Of a stretch of DNA of 64,000 nucleotides, positions 49,383 through 60,518 are shown in pieces (the stretch's first letter is position 1; the number at the start of each line of letters is the position of its first letter). The position numbers and the translations under genes were made by a program. Source of the DNA: Combretum micranthum (taxonomy: Eukaryota; Streptophyta; Magnoliopsida; Myrtales; Combretaceae); the NCBI GenBank assembly GCA_024138025.1, contig JAMXBD010003377.1, positions 1 to 64,000 on the forward strand, written 5' to 3'. Below the pieces are notes generated by a model that was not told where the DNA came from, did not search any database, and worked only from the letters and a program-made list of their open reading frames with translations.

Positions 49383-50516
49383 GTAAATTGAGTATTTGCA
49401 CTAAAAAATTCAAACAATAATTTTAATGCAGCAGATCAAATATAACTTTAATAGCAAAGATATATAACAACAGATTATAATATAAAATATAAAAGAGACA
49501 GATATAGAAAATTTCAGTCCAGATTTAAACGTGGAGTTCAACCCACTTCCTACTCTCCACAATCCACTAATGCCTCCAATATAGGACTTCACCACTACTT
49601 TATTTATCACTAAATAAACATGTTCAAGCTGAGCAGTACATCACTTTTACAACACTTAGGAAATAAAATATTTCTTATCTCTCTCTAGCTCTCATTAGAT
49701 AGCAATACAAGAATAGACCAGTAGAAGAATGCTCCCTCTTTGTAGATTTTGCAAATTAATGAATAAGAGAACATGAAAATTAATGATTTGTTCATTCACA
49801 AATGAAAGCACTTTTTCACTTTTTACTTCTCTATGTTTTTTAATCTCCTAAGGATAGGGTATTTATAGCCTTCAAACATTTAAAAATCCATTGAAGATAA
49901 CATCTTAAAATTTCAAGCAATAAATGTGCGCAACGACTCTTTTCTACAATATCGGCTCCATATTTAAATTGTCGTACCTCAAGACTTGTTGCATCTTAAA
50001 ATGTCATACCTCATTTTTCCCTCTACCAAGTCTGAGCTCATATGCACTCCATTGAGCCTTGAATTAAAATTGTTATGTCTCAATGCTTGTTGCACCTTGA
50101 ACTTATCATACCTCACATTGGACCCTCAACTAGAGCTATGCAACTTCAAACTTGTCAAGTCTTAGTCTTGAACTTTTTGTACCCTAACCAATAGGCTTGT
50201 CAAGCCTTTGATGTGACCTATGATCAAGCGCTTTGCATGTTTGAACTTGTCGAGCTTTAGACTTTGAGCTTGTTGCATCTTGACTATGAACTCATTGAGC
50301 CATTGACGTGACTCATGACAACTGCTATGCTTAGTGAATTTGCACCTGCTAATTCCTACACAAATCTCCATACAACATATACACGAAAATATATTTTTTC
50401 TAACATATTGATCATTATGTTGTTTGACTAATTAAGTGTAGTTTAATACAATTGAATAGTTAATTGTGTAACTAATTGTCTCATCAAAATCCACATTGAA
50501 TATATAAGTTCAACAA
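49306..50516 (-). repeat. 3' LTR of the copia element
   Basis: Matches 56149-57348 over its full length with many substitutions. It starts TGAAAGTGTGAAAATGCACG in plus orientation, against TGAAAACGTAGGAATGCACT in the other LTR. It contains the run of 38 G at 49343-49380, which the other LTR lacks. Confidence 0.92.
49343..49380. repeat. Homopolymer of 38 G
   Basis: An uninterrupted G38 within the 3' LTR of the copia element. The corresponding site in the 5' LTR reads AAAGGAGGAGGGTGAATTG. Such a tract could form stacked G-quadruplexes and is prone to replication slippage and sequencing error. Confidence 0.95.
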
Positions 50517-50533
50517 TTTCTCCCTTTTTATGA
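50517..50533 (-). other. Polypurine tract of the copia element
   Basis: On the minus strand CATAAAAAGGGAGAAAT directly precedes the 3' LTR start TGTTGAAC. Confidence 0.85.
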
Positions 50534-51532
50534 GTAATTCCTTTTCAATTAAACATACTCCCTCTCAATTGAGCATTCTTTAAAGAAATTTTCAAATTTG
50601 ATTCAAAGACTGATGTTTAATTCTAAGTAAATGTAAGTTACACTTAATTCATTTTTATCAAGAGATACAAATGCATTCAAAGTATTTCTCCCTCTTTGTA
50701 TTAACAACACAAATTTTTGAAACTCATCAAAAACAAAAACATTTTGCATATATGTTAATTATGCATACAACATCTCACTCCCATTTGAACTCATCAAAAT
50801 AAAATAAAATAAAACACATTTCATGCATGTTACTTCAGCATATCTCCCCCTTTGGACTGATTAGAAAATAAACACAAGGTAGGTGCATTTAATATATCTC
50901 TTCGCCTTTACACTTATCAAAAACATGATTTGCGCGTGTTAATTGTATATTCTCTCCCCCTTTAGACTGATCAAAAGACAATATGCAGCAAAGCTTTGAT
51001 ATCATATAAAAAAAAAACATACTTTCATGCATGTTAATTTGCGCATACAACACTTCTCCTTCTTTGTACTTAAAAGAAATAAGATGACAGATTTAGAACA
51101 TTGCAGATTAGAGGAGATGCATAAACAACATACAAATTCAAATATTCATATAAGTTCAAAAAGAATCATATTCAAACATTCAAAACCAGATTTTAGCATT
51201 AATTTGGCTTAAACATGCATACAAATAACATATCATATATATTTGCAAACACAACAGATCACAAAATCACAGAGTATATATGAACATCTAATAGCTTCTT
51301 TTATCCTTAGACCAAGTTTTAGATCAACTTGGCTCCATGATATTTTAGCACTCATCTTGCTTGATCGTGCTCAATTCTCTTTGTAAAGTGCAAAAACAAT
51401 CTACACTCATGGGTTTTGTAAAAATAGCAGTAATTTGATTGTTTGTATCAACAAATTCTAAGTTGATATCTTTATTTAGAATATATCTCTGATAAAATGA
51501 TGTCTAATTTCGATATGCTTGGTTCTTGAGTG

Positions 51533-51721
51533 TTAAATAAGATTTTTTCTTAAATTTACAGCACTTGTGTTATCACAGTGAATTGAAACACTTTCATATC
51601 TTAAATCATAATCAAGCAAAGTTTGTTTCATCCATATAACTTGTGCACAATAGCTACTGACAACTATATACTCAGCTTCGGTAGTTACAAGTGCAACCGA
51701 ATTTTGCTTCTTTGAGTGCAA
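51533..51721 (-). pseudogene. Copia RNase H fragment
   Basis: SKKQNSVALVTTEAEYIVVS and IHCDNTSAVNLRKN are the characteristic copia RNase H motifs around the conserved catalytic acidic residues. It is the last coding segment before the 3' LTR. Only about 60 codons are open; the remainder on both sides is broken. Confidence 0.88.
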
Positions 51722-52371
51722 AGATATTATGGAATTTTCAAGAAAGTGACATGTGTCGCTTGTGCTCTTCCAATCAACTTTACACCCAACAAAGTCAATA
51801 TCAAAGTATTCAACTAGATCGACAGAGGTAAACTATGGATACCGTAAAACAATTTCATTAGTGCTGCAAGATACTTGAATATGTGTTTTACTGCATTCAA
51901 GTGTGATTCTTTTTGGGAAAAATTGAAATCATGCATATACACACACTGAGAACATGATATCAAGTCTAGAAGTTGTTAAATATAACAAACCACATATCAT
52001 GCCTCTATAAAACTTATCACAAATGTTTTTCCCATTTTCACTTTTATCATGTTTTACATTTGTGCTCATGGGTGTAGGTCTGGTTTTGCAATTATCCATT
52101 TAAAACCTTTTCAAGAGTTCTTTGGTATGTTTAGATTGATTTATGAAGGTTCCATTTCTAAATTGTTTATTTGAAGATCTAGAAAATAATTGAGTTCTCC
52201 TATCATGCTCATTTCAAACTCATCTTCATGGATTCCACAAATTTATTTATAAGACTCATATTAGTAGCTCCAAACACAATATTATCCACATAGATTTACA
52301 CAATTAATGTGTCTAACTGGTGATTTTTGATAAATAGAGTTGATCAATTTTTCGTCTAGAAAATCCATTGT

Positions 52372-52593
52372 TTAAAAGGAAGTTATGGAGTCTTTATACC
52401 AAGCTTTAGGAGCTTGCTTACGACCATAAAGTGCTTTGTTTAATTGGAAGACATGATCACGGAATTCATTATTTTCAAAACCAGGTGATTTCTCTACATA
52501 GACTTCTTCTTTGATAAAATCATTTAAGAAATCACTTTTAACATCCATTTGATAAAAAGTAAAATTTTTAATAGCAGCAAATGCCAAAAGCAT
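52372..52593 (-). pseudogene. Copia reverse transcriptase fragment
   Basis: QMDVKSDFLNDFIKEEVYVE and LNKALYGRKQAPKAWY are the N-terminal palm motifs of copia RT, including a catalytic aspartate in QMDVK. The later catalytic YVDD region would fall near 52280, where CVDNIVFGA-like sequence can be read with breaks. The 74-codon open piece is flanked by stops. Confidence 0.88.
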
Positions 52594-53379
52594 TCTAATA
52601 GCTTCTAGACTAGCAACTAGGGCAAAGGTCTCAACAAAATCTGTCTTCTGCTTGATTATATCCTTTAATAACTAATCTAGTTTATTTCCTATCATTATCC
52701 TAGATTCATCAAGCTTGTTCCTATAAACCCATTCGGTTCCAATAACTAATCTACTATCAAGTTTGGGAACCAATTTTCAAACATCATTTCTTGTGAACTA
52801 GTTTAATTCATCTTGTATGGCTTGAATCCAAAATTCATATTTTAAAGCTTCTTCAATATTTCTAGGCTCGGCTTGTGATAGAAAAATCAAATTACTCATA
52901 TTTCTTAAGGATGATCTTGTTTATACTCTATTAGAAGGTTCACTTTATTATTAAATCTTTTGGATATGATCTTGTATATTTTCATTCTTTAGGATCATTA
53001 TTAATAGATTCATGCAAAAACATCCTTATTATGTTCATTTTCTTCTTTATTAATATTTTCAGGAGAAAACTTATTCAATCAACACAAACATGCAATCTCA
53101 TTATTTGAACATAAATAGGCATGAAGTCATCAAAAGTAACATGAATTGATTCTTCTACATAATGTTCTCTATAAACAGTCTATATGCTTACTAATAAGGA
53201 GTACCCTAGAAAAATTCCTTCATCACTTTTACATCAACTAGCTAATTGTTCTTTTTCCGTAGTTTAAGATGTAACATGGAGCGCCAAAGGGATGAAAATA
53301 AGATTTGTTAGTTCTTTTCTTTTCCAAGCTCATAGGGGGTTTTCTTAAAAATTAGTCTTATGAAACTATTTGATATATA

Positions 53380-53970
53380 AAAAGAAGTATTTATAGCTTT
53401 AGCCCAACAATATTTTGATAAATTGTTTTCACACAACATGGTTCTAGTTATTTCATAAAATTATATTTCTCCTTTCGATCACACCATTTTGTTGTGGAGT
53501 TTTAGGTGCTAAAAATTATGTTCAATGTCATATTTACTGCAAAATCATCCATTTCATAGTTTTCAAATTCTTCCCCATGATCACTTGAATATATATAATA
53601 TAAGACTTTTTTTTTTTGGACTTTCTTACAATATCCAAAAGAAGACATGAATTGTTCATTTTAGATGCAAGGAAAAAAAGTCCATATATATCTAGTGACT
53701 CATCACAACAACCAAGTTATATTTTTTGTCTTCCAAACTTAGAGTTTAAGTTGGACCAAATAAGTCTATATACAATAGCTTATGGCCTAGTAGTGGAAAC
53801 AAAATTCCTTGGACTTAAAAAAAAGTCTTAATTTGCTTTCCTTGTTGACATGCTTGAGAAATCTTTATCCTTTTGAAATTTATTTTTGGTGAACCTTTTA
53901 TAAGATTTTTTTAACAAGTTTGGAAATTACATCCATGCTAGCATGTCCTAATTTTCTATGCCATAGCCAA
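53380..53970 (-). pseudogene. Copia GAG-pre-integrase and integrase remnant
   Basis: Conceptual translation of separate short pieces shows HRKLGHASMDVISKLVKK (about 53963-53910) with the zinc-binding histidines, then ACQQGKQ (about 53845-53825), SDHGEEFENYEM (about 53588-53553) and APKTPQQNGVIER (about 53508-53470). The last two carry the second D and the E of the DDE triad. Stops and frameshifts separate all pieces, and no long open frame remains. Confidence 0.82.
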
Positions 53971-54289
53971 CTATTATGATTTTGAATGTATAGAAGTTTC
54001 ATTTGATGATTTGAAACCATCTAAATTAATTTTTGTAAATTATTTCTTTATCTATACCATTCAAAATAGCTTGGTTATTATCAATTATTTCAATAGAACA
54101 TTTTTTGGCAAAATGTTACTCTAAAAACCATTATCACATAATTGACTTACAGTAAGCAAATTATATTTTCATCCATCAACTACAACACAATTTTTAATAA
54201 TTAAACATTTGTTATGAATGCTACATTCACCAAGAACAGTTGTTTTGTGATTGTATCCAAAGGTAACTTCCCTTGATCTTTCAAGTCTA

Positions 54290-54365
54290 AAGATGTGAAC
54301 TTAGATGCATCTCCAATTAAGTGTTTAGAGTAGTCGCTATTCAAGTACCATTTGTTGCTCCCACT
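54290..54365 (-). pseudogene. Copia protease remnant
   Basis: Minus-strand translation gives WYLNSDYSKHLIGDASKF, which aligns with the copia protease active site usually written W-x-L-D-S-G-x-S. Here the catalytic aspartate is N and the glycine is D, so the enzyme would be dead. Confidence 0.75.
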
Positions 54366-55782
54366 TGAAAATCCCTACAAATAAAGTATTACTTCTTTGG
54401 TACCCATTTGAGTTTAGGATCTTTTTGGTTAGTAGACAAGGATTTCTCTTTTGGAACCTAAACCAACTTGCTTTTATGATTCAAATGGATGGTTTTTTTT
54501 CATTACACAATTATATGCAATAAGACTTTTTACCATAGTAATTGCATGTCTTGAGTAGCTTAAACAAAACGAGTTTTATGAGACTTGCAGCTACTTTTTT
54601 TACTATAGTCAATTCCATATATATTTGGATCATGTCTTCGATTTCCAAGAAATGTGTTCAATTTTTTTTCCCATTAGTGAACTTATCTATAATTGCTTTT
54701 GAATCATCTAAGCTAGCTTTTACCAAATATTTTCCTTTTTTAGTTCTCTAGTTCTTTAAAAATTTCATTACTAGTTTGCACATTTAATATTATTATTATT
54801 TATAGTTTTAATTTCAAGGTAAGTATATCATTTTCGACGTTAATTTTTCTTGGTTTTACTTAATCATCATTTTCACTTTTTAGCTTCTTACACTTATTAT
54901 TCATTTTATCATTTTCTAATTCAGACAATTTATTCTTCATGCAGCTTTTTATTTTTTATTTTAATTTCTTCTTACTTATTTTAAAATATATCTAGCTTTT
55001 CTCCAACTTTCAACATTAATGTTTAAGCATGTTGTTCTTTTTCTTCACTTTAACTAGCTTATAAATACTTTATCATATATAGCATGCAATTCATTATAAG
55101 AAGGAGAAGATGGAGAACTAACCTCATCATAATGTCATGAAGTACACATTCTCATTTGAGTCATCAAGCCATCATCACTCCAAGTGGCTATGAGTGCTTC
55201 TTTTTCTGGATCTTTTGAATGCCTTTTTGAGTAGTGGACAATATTGTTTGGATGTGTCACGGCTTATGATATTTATAGTGTGTTATCACATCCTTTTTTT
55301 ATATCTTGATGAGTTGTCATCGTCTACTCTCTTTGTCTTGTTGCTAGGCCTCATGAACTTCTTAAGCTTCTTATCCATCAAGACAAGTTCCTCATTTCAT
55401 CATCACCATCATCATCATTGAGGGAATCATGATTTGTAGCTTTAAGAGCAATATCCTTTTTGTTTGATTCTTCCCTTGCTTCTTAATGAGCTTATGCGTT
55501 TTGAGCTTCCAAGGAGTTCTTCTTTGCTATAGTACTTAAATCTTGTGCTTCTATATGGTAGTTCTTATTGCATCCCATCCTTGGTAGTGACTAAGAAGTT
55601 TAGAATTATTTCAAGTTGAAAAATTCTTCCCAAGTACACTAAAGGGATTTATATGTTAATGAATCTATTATGTATCTCATCTATAGATTTATTGGGAAGC
55701 AATCTTAAATTTTCAAATTAATCACAAAAAAGACTTTTTTTGTATCTCTTACTCTTGATGTTCCTTCATAAGTCTTTCTAAT

Positions 55783-55995
55783 TCATCCAAATTTCATTAA
55801 CAGATTTACATGTACAGCTTTATTAAAATTACTTTTTAATCCACAATGCAGAATGCTCGTAGCTATATCATTTAAATCTGAAATTTTCCAATCATCTTCA
55901 TTATAATCATTTTCTTCTTTTCCTTCAATAATCAATGGCCTATTTTCTATTACATTCCATAAGAATCTATTGTGAGCTTTTAAAAAGATTTTCAT
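55783..55995 (-). pseudogene. Copia gag fragment (UBN2-like)
   Basis: FLKAHNRFLWNVIENRPLII and WKISDLNDIATSILHCGL match the N-terminal style of SIRE-type copia gag (UBN2 family), which forms the particle shell. It lies about 150 bases inside the primer-binding site, as expected. The open piece ends after 70 codons, and the rest of gag is fragmented from about 55750 down to 54400. Confidence 0.75.
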
Positions 55996-56134
55996 TATGT
56001 GCTTCTAATATGGATAGTTACCCCCACTTAGAAGTGTGTTTTATTTATAACTTGCCCTTTTAAAAACACTAGTGCATTAGACGCCATGATATTTACTCTA
56101 TATGTGATTAAGTACATAAAAAGATAGAGACAAG

Positions 56135-56146
56135 GCTCTGATACCA
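56135..56146 (-). other. Primer-binding site of the copia element (initiator tRNA-Met)
   Basis: On the minus strand TGGTATCAGAGC, the same 12 bases as in the gypsy element, is separated from the 5' LTR end by two bases. Confidence 0.92.
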
Positions 56147-56148
56147 AA

Positions 56149-57348
56149 TGAAAACGTAGGAATGCACTATAAAATACTCAAGAAAGGAGGAGGGTGAATT
56201 GAGTCTTTGCCCTAAAAAATTAAAACAATTAATTTTAATGCAGTAGATCAAATATAACTTTAATAGTAGCAGATAATACAACAACAGATTACAATATGAA
56301 ATATAAAAGAGATAGAGATAGAGATAGAAAATTTTAGTCCAGATTTAACGTGGAGTTTGACCCTCTTCCTACTCTCTACGATCCACCAATGCCTCCAATC
56401 AAAGACTTCATCATCACTTTATTTATCACCAAATAAACATGCTCAAGCTGAACAATATATTACTTTTACAACACTTAGGAAATAAAATATTTCCTTTCTC
56501 CCTCTAGATGATCTCTAATAGATAGCAAATAAAAGAACATAGCAATAGAAGAATTCTCTCTCTCTGTAGATTTTGCAAATTAATGAATAAGAGAATAAGA
56601 AAATTAATAATTTGTTCATTTGCAAATACAAGCACTTTTTCACTTTTCACTTCTCTATGTTTTTGAATCTCCCAAGGACAAGGTATTTTTAGCCTTCAAA
56701 CATTTAAAAGTCCATTGAAGATAACATCTTAAAATCCTAAGTAGTAAATGCACGCAACAGTTCTTTTCTACCACATCAGCTCCATATTTAAACTGTTGTA
56801 CTTCAAGACTTGTTGCACCTGAAAGTGTCGTGCCTCATTTTTTGCCCTCAACCAAGTTTGTACTCATTCGCACTTCATCGAGCCTTGAATTCAAAATGTC
56901 GCATCTCAATGCTTGTCTCACCTTAAACTTATCGCATCTCACATTTGAGCCTCAACCAGAGTTGTGCAACTTTGAACTTGTCAAGTCTTAGTTTTGAACT
57001 TGCTGCACCTTAACTAATGGACCTGTCAAGCCCTCGATGTGACCTGCAACCAAGCACTTTGCATGTTTGAACTTGTCAAGCTTTAAACTTTGAGCTTGTC
57101 GTACCTTGACTATGATTGACTTGTTGTGTGAGCCCTTGACGTGACTCGCGACCATTGCTGTGCTTAATGAATTTGCACCTATTAATTCCTACATAAATCT
57201 GTATAGAACAACACATACACAAAAATATATATTCTAACACATTGATCATTATGTTGTTCGACTAATTAAGTGTAGTTTAACATAATTGAATAGTTAATTG
57301 TGCAACTAATTGTCTCTCAAAATCTACATTGAACATACAAGTTCAACA
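56149..57348 (-). repeat. 5' LTR of the copia element
   Basis: Matches the LTR at 49306-50516. Both contain the same ordered blocks (for example TTTACAACACTTAGGAAATA and ATTTAAAAGTCCATTGAAG or its near match). The differences between the two LTRs point to an old insertion. Confidence 0.92.
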
Positions 57349-57353
57349 ATCAA

Positions 57354-59900
57354 GCATGCTCTTATTTTGAAGAACATGGAGCCAGGATCACAATGTCTCT
57401 TGCGGATGTGGAAATGGAGATATATTTTATGAGTTATGAGTTTTTGAAGTTTTGGAAATTTATCGGTTTCATCGATCATAATCCATTAGCTTTCTGAGGA
57501 AGGAGAAATGAACTAAAAGAAAAATAAGAAGGAAAGGAAAAGTGAAAAAGAAGCAGTCGATCATAAACTAAGGTATGTGTATATAAATATATATATATGC
57601 GGTGAGGCAATGAACAAACTTGTTGGATAATTTTCCAATACATGTCCAGTTCTTACGTGATACGGTATCTTATCACAGTTTATATCCTATGGTATTTGGA
57701 TGTGAAAACTTGCATGCCTACTAATTTGGGTGTACTGATCACAACTACATATATGGAATTTCAAATTGGAGTTCCTAAAACTTAAATTTTTATTAGATGC
57801 TAACGTTTAATATAAATTTAGGGTTTTTGATTCCGAAATTAGGGTTTAAGGATTCGGTTATTAAGGTTTTGAGTATTGTTGAGGTTCAATCACTACTTAA
57901 GTTGCCAATTAATTTCTAAACCCTATGTTCCAAGTAGGGTAAAATTACGGGGCTTCACATCCCTAATTTTGTGCTAATATTGATATGGTATGCTTTGATA
58001 TCCACATATTTAGCAAAAACTCTTCTATTCAAATGTTGATAAGGTTCTTCCACTTTCTTTTGTCATAATCTTCAACAAATATGATCTATAACATCTGGAA
58101 TATCTTCAAATCTTTAGAATATCCTTTATCTTGGATATAAATTGAATCAACAAAAATCAAACTTGTAATAAGATAACTTCACAAAATAAAATTAAATTAG
58201 CTACAACTTGAATAAACTACATAATTCCCTTGGATTCTTGTCTAATTTTTAGTGAAACATGATAAATATATTTCTGAAATTTATTTATCCTTGGGGTTAG
58301 GTCTTCAATGAATCAAAAACATTTCGTTTGAATCAATTTTCAAGCATTATATACACTATTGAGTCGTCCTAGACCTATGCATCTTAAGCCTATGAGGTTT
58401 GCTCTAATTTTCACTAATACTTGAAATTTCTTCCAGACAAGGCTCTAAGGTCTGTTATTTTTTCTCTTATTCATAAAACTCTCAATTTTCTTTTAATGTT
58501 TGATCTATCTTTGCTTCAATCTTTTTTTTTTTAAATCATCTTAACTTAACCATATTATTTTAAATTCATTTCATATTAATCTAGACACACTCATAAACAA
58601 TATCAATAATTACTACATGCTTTGTTATCAAAAGAAAACTAGGAGACTTAGCAAAAATGTAATTAAAAAAAACGTTATTATAATATTTTATATTAAAGAA
58701 CGTAAATGGGAATCAAGAGAGGAAAAAGAAGATAAAACAAAGTAGAATCCAGTCACATAATTTATTTAGCACCCTGATATGAGTCCTAAGAGTAGCCGAT
58801 TAAACAGTAATTCTCATTTCTCTCTAGTTATAGGTCCTGTAAGTTGAGAATTATAAGTAAACCATACAAGAAGACCATAATTTAGAAACTAAAGAAGATT
58901 AGTCCTTTATAACACTCCTTAACATAGTTACATGGAAATTTGCTCATGGAAGCATAAAAGCATGCACTTCATATTTACAATACTATAATCAAATACATCA
59001 AACCTAAAAAATATTAAAATAAAACATCTAACCAAATATTTCAATTGACTTCACATTTGTATTCTTGAGTTATACCTTAGAAATATTTGCAGTAAAAACA
59101 CCATTCTCCATGGAAGCCTTAATCTTATCCTTCTTCACATTCTCTAACAACCTGAACCTCCTTGTGAACTATCTCCATGTGATGTCGTTACCAAGCTAAG
59201 TCTCTAAATTTTGGATGGTTAATAGATACATCTCAAACATTTTTTTTTCTCAATTCTATTCTAAAAACCCAATGCCTCTTCATTACTCTTTTATTTTTCA
59301 AGAGCCAAGTTTACCTAAGTCATAGAAGATCTAGCAACAATTATCTCTTTGACACTGAATATTCTCATATGACCATCACACAATGGATATAATACTAGAT
59401 GAAAAAGGTGTGGATTATTGCATGAGTTGCTTGCTAAATTTCCGATCATCGCAAATACCAGTATGAATGGCATGTTCATCAATTGCATGGTCATTAATGA
59501 CCCAACATAGTTATTTCTAATATCATTTTATCATTATTTTTTAAGCCATTTAAGCTTGAAACTTGCTTGTGGTGCCTATTGATTTGTGAAGTAGTGAAGT
59601 TCAAAAGGTTTCACAAAATAGTACCTACAAAAACAAAAAGAAAACAAAAGTAGAATCCTATACTAAACAAGAAATTGAACAAGAATAAACAAACAAGGAA
59701 GAAACTTAACAACTCAAAAGGGCAAAATCATTAATAACAACAAACTAGAGAATTTTAGGAATTTGAAATTTTGCAATTTTTTGGTCATTTTGAAGAATAT
59801 CTGGTATATAAATAGTCTTAAAAAATTAAATAGCACCTACTCGCCAACAACAATACCACAAACTAATCTACCATTTCTTACTTTGTTGATTTGAAAGTGT
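57354..59900. other. Intergenic region; no gene recognised
   Basis: A purine-rich stretch (57480-57550) is followed by TATATATATAT near 57587. The words GGGTAAAATTACGGGGCTTCACA end at 57959 and look like a gypsy LTR terminus, but no partner end with a matching target duplication was found. The remainder is AT-rich with no recognisable protein. Confidence 0.35.
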
Positions 59901-59920
59901 GATTAATTACTGCAAAGTAG

Positions 59921-60518
59921 ATCTGGGCATATGGGCTATGGCCCATGGGGTGGCTCGTTTACCCACTTCAAAAAACAAGTTGCGACTAAGTTTTTTCAGC
60001 CGTTTAAAAGAGAGTCACATTAACTAAACAATTTAACCTAAGCACGTAACAGTCAAGCCATCTATGGGCCGAATCTTTAAAAAAAGAAAAGAAGGAAAAG
60101 TTTAAGAAGAAAAATATTGTAATAACATATTAGTAATTATTTATGATATTTATAGAGGATGATGGATTGATACACACACCACATGCATTATAAAATTTTT
60201 TTAAGTATATATTTATTAATTTAAATATATATGATATCCAATAAATTATTTAAAAAACTTGTTTTTATATATAAGTATTTGAGATAATAATAAAGTTAAT
60301 ATTGATATATATGAAATCATAAAATACATAAATATTCCAATTCTAATAAAAAAAAAATCTTCATTTTGGCTAGTGAGCTGACCCATTTAGCTTGCAGGCC
60401 AAAAGGGTTGAGCCCAAGCAAAGAAATTCTAGCCTATTTAAAAGCAAGTCAAATTATCTGACCTGTTTAACTCAAAGTCACCTCAGCCCAGGTCGCTAGG
60501 TCTATGCCCACCTTTACT
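59921..60518. mobile_element. Possible MITE with TGGGCATA ends
   Basis: AGTAGATCTGGGCATATGGGC on the left pairs partly with AGTAAAGGTGGGCATAGACC read in reverse complement from the right. Words such as TGGCCCATGG and GCCAAAAGGGTTGAGCCC recur inside both ends. No matching target duplication was found, so borders and superfamily (hAT suspected) are uncertain. Confidence 0.35.

Larger units (their letters stand above)
49306..57348 (-). mobile_element. Full-length Ty1/copia retrotransposon, SIRE/Maximus-like
   Basis: An 8.04-kb element read on the minus strand, flanked by the perfect 5-bp duplication ATCAA (49301-49305 and 57349-57353). LTRs at 49306-50516 (3') and 56149-57348 (5') are about 1.2 kb and begin TGTTGAACTT on the minus strand. 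Integrase lies upstream of reverse transcriptase, as in copia elements. All coding domains are present but fragmented by stops and frameshifts, so the copy is dead. Lineage is inferred from the gag and protease style and is moderate. Confidence 0.93.

Noticed and set aside
55194..55421. Plus-strand open frame ending in a His run
   Set aside because: The run comes from a CAT trinucleotide repeat; the region is antisense to the decayed copia gag and protease part.
57621..57959. Short solo LTR from TGTTGGATAA to GGGGCTTCACA
   Set aside because: Both ends look LTR-like, but the flanking pentamers (AAACT and TCCCT) do not match and no second copy is in the window.
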